From the NCBI GenBank assembly GCA_910577575.1, contig CAJTOG010000019.1:1-29681 (forward strand): DNA of 29,681 nucleotides. Reading direction: 5' to 3'. This document shows positions 25,153 through 29,681 of this stretch, one piece after another; position 1 is the first letter of the stretch; each line of letters begins with the position of its first letter. A model generated the notes under the pieces. That model was given only the letters and a program-made list of their open reading frames with translations. It was not told the origin of the DNA and did not search any database. The position numbers and the translations under genes were made by a program. The DNA is from an uncultured Ruminococcus sp. (GTDB lineage: Bacteria; Bacillota; Clostridia; Oscillospirales; Ruminococcaceae).

Positions 25153-27708
25153 ATGAAAAATATAACAATCGGTATTACAGCTCATGTTGATTCCGGAAAG
25201 ACTACTCTTGCGGAAGCTATGCTTTACAGTACAGGGCAGATACGTAAGTTCGGACGTGTTGACAATGGTGATTCATTTCTTGATACGGATTCAATTGAGC
25301 GTGACAGAGGAATTACTATCTTTGCAAGTCAGGCGGAACTGAATTGTAATGGAACTCATATAACCTTGCTCGATACGCCGGGGCACGTTGATTTTTCTTC
25401 CGAAACGGAAAGAATTATAAGAGTACTGGACTATGCCGTACTTGTAATCAGCGGAACGGACGGAGTGCAGAGTCATACATCGACGCTCTGGAAACTGCTC
25501 AGAAAATATGAAGTACCTGTTTTTATTTTTGTCAACAAAATGGATTTAATAGGGGCGAATAAAAAGTTACTTCTTGAAAATTTATACAGCTATCTCTCTG
25601 AAAACTGCGTCGATTTTTCCGATTCTGATAATTTTTATGAGAATGCAGCTTCATGTGATGAGGATTTAATGAATAAATTTCTTGATGAAGGCAGATTATC
25701 TAATAATGATATAATTCAGGCAGTTTCTCAGCGCAGAATTTTTCCTTGCTTTTTTGGTTCGGCACTTAAAATGCAGGGGATAAACGATTTTGTTTCACTT
25801 ATTGACAGATATACCATTGAACCTGAACATTATGCTGAATTTGGTCTGAAGGTTTATAAAATTTCATATGACAGCAAAGGCACACGGCTTACACATTTAA
25901 AAGTAATGGGCGGAGAACTGAAAATGCGGAGTGAAATTACTTATAAAACTTCTGACGGTGAAGAAGTAACAGGAAAAGTCAGTTCCATACGTTTTTATTC
26001 GGGAGAAAAATTCCGCACTGCCGAAAGTGCTTTTGCAGGGCAAGTATGTGCTGTTACCGGGCTTGACGGTACATATTCGGGACAGGGTATAGGATGTATA
26101 AAAAATTCTGACAAGGCAGTTTTAGAACCAGTTATGACATACCGTGCTGAAATACCAGAAGATAAAAATGTTTATGAAGTTCTTAAAGATATGCGTTGTC
26201 TTGAAGATACAGACCCTCAGCTCCATATTGTATGGAATGAGCAGCTGAGAAAAATTCATATTCAGCTTATGGGTGCTGTCCAGATTGAAGTTCTGAGCCG
26301 TATTATTGCAGAAAAATTTGGATATAATGTAACGTTCGGAAGCAGTACGGTCGCATATAAGGAAACTATATGCGGAACAGCTGAGGGTATAGGACATTAT
26401 GAGCCTTTACGACATTATGCAGAAGTTCATCTGATTCTTGAGCCTCTCCCAAGGAACAGCGGTTTGAAATTTGATACAACGGTTTCGGAAGATAATCTTG
26501 ACAGGAACTGGCAGAGGCTTATTCTTACTCATCTTGAGGAAAAAACTCATATAGGAGTTCTTACAGGTTCGCCGATAACTGATATGAAAATTACTCTTGT
26601 GTCAGGCAAAGCACATCTTAAACATACCGAGGGCGGTGACTTCCGTCAGGCGACATACAGGGCAGTTCGTCAGGGCTTAAGAAGTGCGGAGAGTATACTG
26701 TTGGAGCCTTATTATGAATATGAGCTTGAAATTCCGAATGAATATGTTGGACGTGCCATTGCCGATTTACAGCATATGTCTGCTGAATTTTCTTCGCCTG
26801 AAACAATCGGTGAAATGTCAGTTATAAAAGGTTTTGCACCTGTTTCTGAGCTTAATGATTATCAGTCAGAAATTATAAGCTATACGCATGGTAAGGGTAG
26901 AATTTCATGTGTGAACGGAGGATACAGAGAGTGTCATAATGCTGATGAGATAATTGATAATGTCAATTATGATTGTAATGCTGATACAGAAAACAGTGCT
27001 GACTCAATTTTTTGCAGTCACGGAGCAGGAATGATTGTAAAGTGGGATGATGTACGGAATCATATGCATCTTCCAAGCTGTCTTTATGCTGAAAAGGATA
27101 ATGGTGAACAAACAGAACAGAAAATCCGAAGATTCAATGAAAAAACTGTATCTGAAAAAGAACTTACAGAAATTTTTGAACGCACTTATGGCAAAATAAA
27201 TAATGAACCAAGAAAATTATTCAAATCTGCAAAGGTAAAATCAGACTACAGCAAGCCTGTTCAACTTCCGAATTATGAAAAACCCGATTATCTTTTAGTA
27301 GACGGATATAATATAATTTTTGCATGGGATGAACTGAAAACGATTGCGGATAAAAGTCTTGATGATGCACGTGCGGAACTCGCCAAAATCATGTGCAATT
27401 ATCAGGGGTATACGGGTTATGAAATTATACTTGTATTTGATGCATACAGAGTAAAAAGAAATCACCGTGATACTGAAAATCATTATAATATAAATATAGT
27501 TTATACCAAGGAATCAGAAACGGCGGACAGTTATATTGAGCGGATGAGTCATGAGCTTGCAAAAAAGCACCGTGTACGTGTTGCAACTTCCGACGGTCAT
27601 GAACAGCTTATTGCACTTGGAAACGGAGCTATGCGTGTTTCGGCAAGGGAACTTCATCAGCGAGTTACAGAAGTTTATAACGAAATTCATGAATTTATAG
27701 AAAAATAA
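25153..27708 (+). CDS. TetM/EF-G-like GTPase fused to a Rae1/YacP-type NYN ribonuclease domain
   Basis: The start is ATG 25153, seven bases after GAGGA, giving 851 residues against about 640 for TetM. Residues 1-650 follow the ribosomal-protection/EF-G order: G1 AHVDSGKTT, switch ERDRGITI, G3 DTPGHVDF, G4 NKMD, G5 GSALKMQGI, then beta-barrel, domains III-V. The domain IV tip lacks the TetM YSPVS loop and reads KHTEGGDFRQATYRAV, so tetracycline resistance should not be assumed. After a charged linker (about 650-710), residues 712-851 match YacP/Rae1: LLVDGYNIIFAW (D717), LVFDAYRVK (D763), ETADSYIE (D792), VATSDGHEQ (D814), SARELHQRV. Rae1 cleaves mRNA in the ribosomal A site, where the GTPase part would also bind. 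It follows the lipoprotein gene by 25 bases. Confidence 0.93.
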   Translation: MKNITIGITAHVDSGKTTLAEAMLYSTGQIRKFGRVDNGDSFLDTDSIERDRGITIFASQAELNCNGTHITLLDTPGHVDFSSETERIIRVLDYAVLVISGTDGVQSHTSTLWKLLRKYEVPVFIFVNKMDLIGANKKLLLENLYSYLSENCVDFSDSDNFYENAASCDEDLMNKFLDEGRLSNNDIIQAVSQRRIFPCFFGSALKMQGINDFVSLIDRYTIEPEHYAEFGLKVYKISYDSKGTRLTHLKVMGGELKMRSEITYKTSDGEEVTGKVSSIRFYSGEKFRTAESAFAGQVCAVTGLDGTYSGQGIGCIKNSDKAVLEPVMTYRAEIPEDKNVYEVLKDMRCLEDTDPQLHIVWNEQLRKIHIQLMGAVQIEVLSRIIAEKFGYNVTFGSSTVAYKETICGTAEGIGHYEPLRHYAEVHLILEPLPRNSGLKFDTTVSEDNLDRNWQRLILTHLEEKTHIGVLTGSPITDMKITLVSGKAHLKHTEGGDFRQATYRAVRQGLRSAESILLEPYYEYELEIPNEYVGRAIADLQHMSAEFSSPETIGEMSVIKGFAPVSELNDYQSEIISYTHGKGRISCVNGGYRECHNADEIIDNVNYDCNADTENSADSIFCSHGAGMIVKWDDVRNHMHLPSCLYAEKDNGEQTEQKIRRFNEKTVSEKELTEIFERTYGKINNEPRKLFKSAKVKSDYSKPVQLPNYEKPDYLLVDGYNIIFAWDELKTIADKSLDDARAELAKIMCNYQGYTGYEIILVFDAYRVKRNHRDTENHYNINIVYTKESETADSYIERMSHELAKKHRVRVATSDGHEQLIALGNGAMRVSARELHQRVTEVYNEIHEFIEK

Positions 27709-27763
27709 TTTTTATATTAAATAACAAGCTGATTTATTTAAATAAAAAATTTTGTGAAAACAC

Positions 27764-27792
27764 TGGAAATTTTTTTGTTTATATGTTATAAT
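27764..27792 (+). promoter_or_regulatory. Promoter of the oadA cluster
   Basis: The extended -10 TGTTATAAT (TATAAT at 27787-27792) is strong. The -35 position 17 bases upstream reads TGGAAA and is poor, which fits an extended -10 or activator-dependent promoter. The region 27709-27763 is AT-rich with no terminator that I can see after the GTPase gene. Confidence 0.6.
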
Positions 27793-27803
27793 AATTATGA
27801 TTG

Positions 27804-27827
27804 ATTCATTACAATGATGTAATGAAT
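27804..27827. repeat. Perfect 24-base palindrome at the start of the oadA transcript
   Basis: ATTCATTAC (27804-27812) and GTAATGAAT (27819-27827) are exact inverted repeats with a 6-base spacer AATGAT. The site lies at about +5 to +28 from the predicted start, the usual place for a repressor operator. It could instead form a 5' RNA hairpin. I do not recognise the regulator. Confidence 0.65.
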
Positions 27828-27859
27828 TTTAAAAATTTATATGTATAGGAGGTATGTAC

Positions 27860-29257
27860 ATGAAAAAAGTACAACTGACAGAAACCGTTCTGCGTGACGC
27901 TAATCAGTCATTAATGGCTACCCGCTTGCCTTATTCCGATTATGAGGAAATTCTTCCCGATATGGACAAGGCCGGCTATTACTCAATTGAATGTTGGGGT
28001 GGAGCTACATTTGATTCCTGCCTGCGTTATCTCAATGAAGACCCATGGGAAAGATTAAGAGGATTAAGAAAAAATCTTCCGAATACAAGGCTTCAGATGC
28101 TTCTGAGAGGACAGAATCTTCTTGGCTATAAGCATTACCATGATGACGTTGTTGAGAAGTTCATTGAGCTTTCAATTAAAAATGGTATTGATGTAATCCG
28201 TATATTTGATGCCCTCAACGACTTCAGAAATATTGAAACTGCCCTTAATGCAACAAAGAAATTTGCAAAAGAAAAAACTATTGCTTCCGGCTGTATTTCT
28301 TACACGCAAAGCCCTGTACATACTGTTGAAAAATATATCGAAATGTGCAAGGAACTTAAATCCATGGGATTTGATACAATATGCCTTAAAGATATGGCAG
28401 GCACTATGTCGCCTTATGAAGCTGAACATCTTATCAAGGGTATCAAAGATGCTATAGGTGACATGACCCTTGTACTGCATACCCATTGTACAACAGGTAT
28501 GGCTTATATGACTGTCATGAAGGCTGTTGAATCCGGAATTGATGTTGTTGATACTGCTGCTTCATGTTTTTCGGGTGGAACTTCCCAGCCCTCTACAGAA
28601 ACCATGTTCTATGCACTTCAGCAGTATGGTATGGACTGCGGACTTGATGAAGACATTATCAATAAGGTAAATGACTATTTCAAACCAATCAAGCAGAAGT
28701 ATATTGATAATGGTCAGCTTAATCCGAAAAGTCTTGCAACTGACGCACAGGCACTTGTATATAAAGTTCCCGGCGGTATGCTTTCAAATATGATTGCGAA
28801 TCTTACGGATATGCACGCCATGGATAAGTTTGATGCTGCACTTGCTGAAATCCCAAAAGTACGTGCAGATTTAGGTTATCCGCCTCTTGTTACTCCTCTT
28901 TCCCAGATGGTAGGGAATCAGGCTGTGACAAATGTTCTTATCGGTGAACGCTATAAGAATATTTCCAAGGAGGTCAAGAATTATATAAAAGGAGAATATG
29001 GTATTGCACCTGCTCCTATTGACCCTGATTTGTCAAAGAAGGTTCTTGGCGATGATATGCCTGTTGATTGCCGTATTGAAGATATGAAACGTACAGGTGA
29101 AGATTTTATCTCTGCAAAAGAAGCTCTTGGTGACCTCTGTCGCTGTGAGGAAGATTTAATGAGTTATATCTGCTATCCTGACCAAACAGTTAAATTTCTC
29201 AAGAACCGTAAGGCTCAGGAGGAAAATGAAGCAGTTTATACTATTGAAGAAATGTAA
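27860..29257 (+). CDS. oadA: Carboxytransferase subunit: oxaloacetate decarboxylase alpha / pyruvate carboxylase subunit B
   Basis: This subunit moves carboxyl groups between an oxoacid and biotin. The start is ATG 27860, seven bases after AGGAGG; the ATG at 27854 is too close to it. The 465-residue protein covers the HMGL-like TIM barrel and the conserved carboxytransferase domain but has no biotinyl domain of its own, which matches the separate carrier gene starting at 29647. Motifs: TETVLRDANQSL, CWGGATFDSCLRYL, MLLRGQNLLGY, IRIFDALND, the metal-binding K of CLKDMAG, and LHTHCTTG. With OadG next, it probably belongs to a sodium-pumping oxaloacetate decarboxylase, but a two-subunit pyruvate carboxylase cannot be excluded because the beta subunit lies outside the window. 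Confidence 0.9.
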   Translation: MKKVQLTETVLRDANQSLMATRLPYSDYEEILPDMDKAGYYSIECWGGATFDSCLRYLNEDPWERLRGLRKNLPNTRLQMLLRGQNLLGYKHYHDDVVEKFIELSIKNGIDVIRIFDALNDFRNIETALNATKKFAKEKTIASGCISYTQSPVHTVEKYIEMCKELKSMGFDTICLKDMAGTMSPYEAEHLIKGIKDAIGDMTLVLHTHCTTGMAYMTVMKAVESGIDVVDTAASCFSGGTSQPSTETMFYALQQYGMDCGLDEDIINKVNDYFKPIKQKYIDNGQLNPKSLATDAQALVYKVPGGMLSNMIANLTDMHAMDKFDAALAEIPKVRADLGYPPLVTPLSQMVGNQAVTNVLIGERYKNISKEVKNYIKGEYGIAPAPIDPDLSKKVLGDDMPVDCRIEDMKRTGEDFISAKEALGDLCRCEEDLMSYICYPDQTVKFLKNRKAQEENEAVYTIEEM

Positions 29258-29269
29258 GGAGGCTGTATT

Positions 29270-29647
29270 ATGAATTTCTTTATTATTGCTGTTCAGACGG
29301 CCGACAGCGGTTCAAAAATGGAAATAGGAGAGGCCGCAATTACAGCTATTATCGGTTATGCCGTAGTATTTCTTGGTCTTATTCTGCTTATGGGTTTGCT
29401 TTATATTACAGGTGCAATTTTTGCAGGCAAAGAAAAGAAAGCAACTCAAATTAGACAGGCTGAAACTGTACAGCCTGCAAAGACTGATATTCCTGTTATT
29501 CCGTCTGCTCCCGGTTCGGCAGGTCACGTAAAACTTCATGGCGTACCGGATAAGGAAGCTGCCATGATTATGGCTATTGTTGCTGACAAAATGCAGACTC
29601 CGCTTAATGAACTGCATTTTATTTCCATTAAGGAGGTTGAAAAATAA
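29270..29647 (+). CDS. Sodium-pump decarboxylase gamma subunit, OadG-like
   Basis: The 125-residue protein has a short N-terminus outside, one transmembrane segment (about 22-48, ITAIIGYAVVFLGLILLMGL), a charged stretch, a linker rich in proline, alanine and threonine (about 65-85) and a C-terminal part. This is the layout of OadG/MmdD, which ties the carboxytransferase and biotin carrier to the membrane beta subunit in sodium-translocating decarboxylases. AAGGAGG at 29257-29263 precedes the ATG, 12 bases after oadA. Its stop TAA overlaps the ATG of the next gene by one base. The family varies greatly in sequence, so the call rests on layout and neighbours. Confidence 0.83.
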   Translation: MNFFIIAVQTADSGSKMEIGEAAITAIIGYAVVFLGLILLMGLLYITGAIFAGKEKKATQIRQAETVQPAKTDIPVIPSAPGSAGHVKLHGVPDKEAAMIMAIVADKMQTPLNELHFISIKEVEK

Positions 29648-29681
29648 TGAAATATAAAGTTACACTTAACGGCAAAACTTA
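29647..29681 (+). CDS. Start of a biotin carboxyl carrier protein (cut by window edge)
   Basis: An ATG overlapping the gamma-subunit stop (TAATG) opens a frame of 11 whole codons to the window end, MKYKVTLNGKT. This is the usual N-terminus of the small biotin carriers of decarboxylase clusters. AAGGAGG at 29630-29636 provides a ribosome binding site. The carrier would supply the biotinyl domain that oadA lacks. The visible part is short, so the call leans on position. Confidence 0.72.
   Translation, partial: MKYKVTLNGKT

Noticed and set aside
25153..27708. Annotation as a tetracycline-resistance gene of the tet(M) class
   Set aside because: The GTPase part is related, but the YSPVS loop in domain IV is missing and a nuclease domain replaces the usual C-terminal helix. 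Similarity alone does not support resistance.
27733..27746. TTTATTTAAATAAA palindrome after the GTPase gene
   Set aside because: It is pure AT in a very AT-rich gap, with no T run; chance is an adequate explanation.
1..29681. CRISPR arrays, tRNA or rRNA genes, insertion sequences, prophage
   Set aside because: No regularly spaced repeats, cloverleaf-like segments, transposase or integrase frames were found on reading both strands.

Overview
The window looks like chromosomal DNA from a low-GC, Gram-positive, spore-lineage anaerobe of the Clostridia, most probably a Ruminococcus-like member of the Oscillospiraceae. This placement is inferred from gene content (yunB, recD2 with mreB, type-2 pyrF, a thrR/pheB-hom pair, an OadA/OadG/biotin-carrier cluster), from the very AT-rich intergenic DNA with strong TTGACA/TATAAT promoters, and from GGAGG-type ribosome binding sites. 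No rRNA, tRNA, CRISPR array, insertion sequence or phage gene was seen.

Layout. 1-1228 is leftward: a cut gene resembling the muramoyl-dipeptide epimerase MurL, a short DtxR/MntR-type metalloregulator, and a YbgC-type thioesterase. 1428-6119 is a rightward two-gene unit with a consensus promoter and a strong terminator: a solute-binding lipoprotein without any permease, followed by a membrane GGDEF-EAL protein. 6188-7755 carries yunB, trmB and a 58-residue membrane protein. 7744-14962 is a pyrimidine operon, pyrC-pyrF-unknown-carA-carB. Its leader can form three mutually exclusive hairpins ending in an intrinsic terminator, the layout of an attenuator. Mrp (15032) then converges on a leftward recD2-mreB unit across a bidirectional terminator. 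A divergent region at 19509-19694 separates a small membrane protein from the thrR-like/hom pair. A second bidirectional terminator separates hom from a leftward alpha/beta hydrolase.

22388-27708 is one probable transcription unit: hpt, ldh, a transglutaminase-like lipoprotein, and a TetM/EF-G-like GTPase fused to a Rae1/YacP-type NYN ribonuclease domain. The window ends in a sodium-pump decarboxylase cluster (oadA, oadG, start of a biotin carrier) with a perfect palindrome just downstream of its -10 box.

The most interesting points are: (1) the ribosomal-protection-like GTPase joined to an A-site endonuclease domain with all four acidic active-site residues; (2) the orphan solute-binding lipoprotein next to a GGDEF-EAL receptor, which resembles the NspS/MbaA arrangement of Vibrio; (3) the pyr leader attenuator; and (4) the unlisted 58-residue membrane protein. 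Several start codons have been moved downstream to the ATG that has a well-spaced ribosome binding site.
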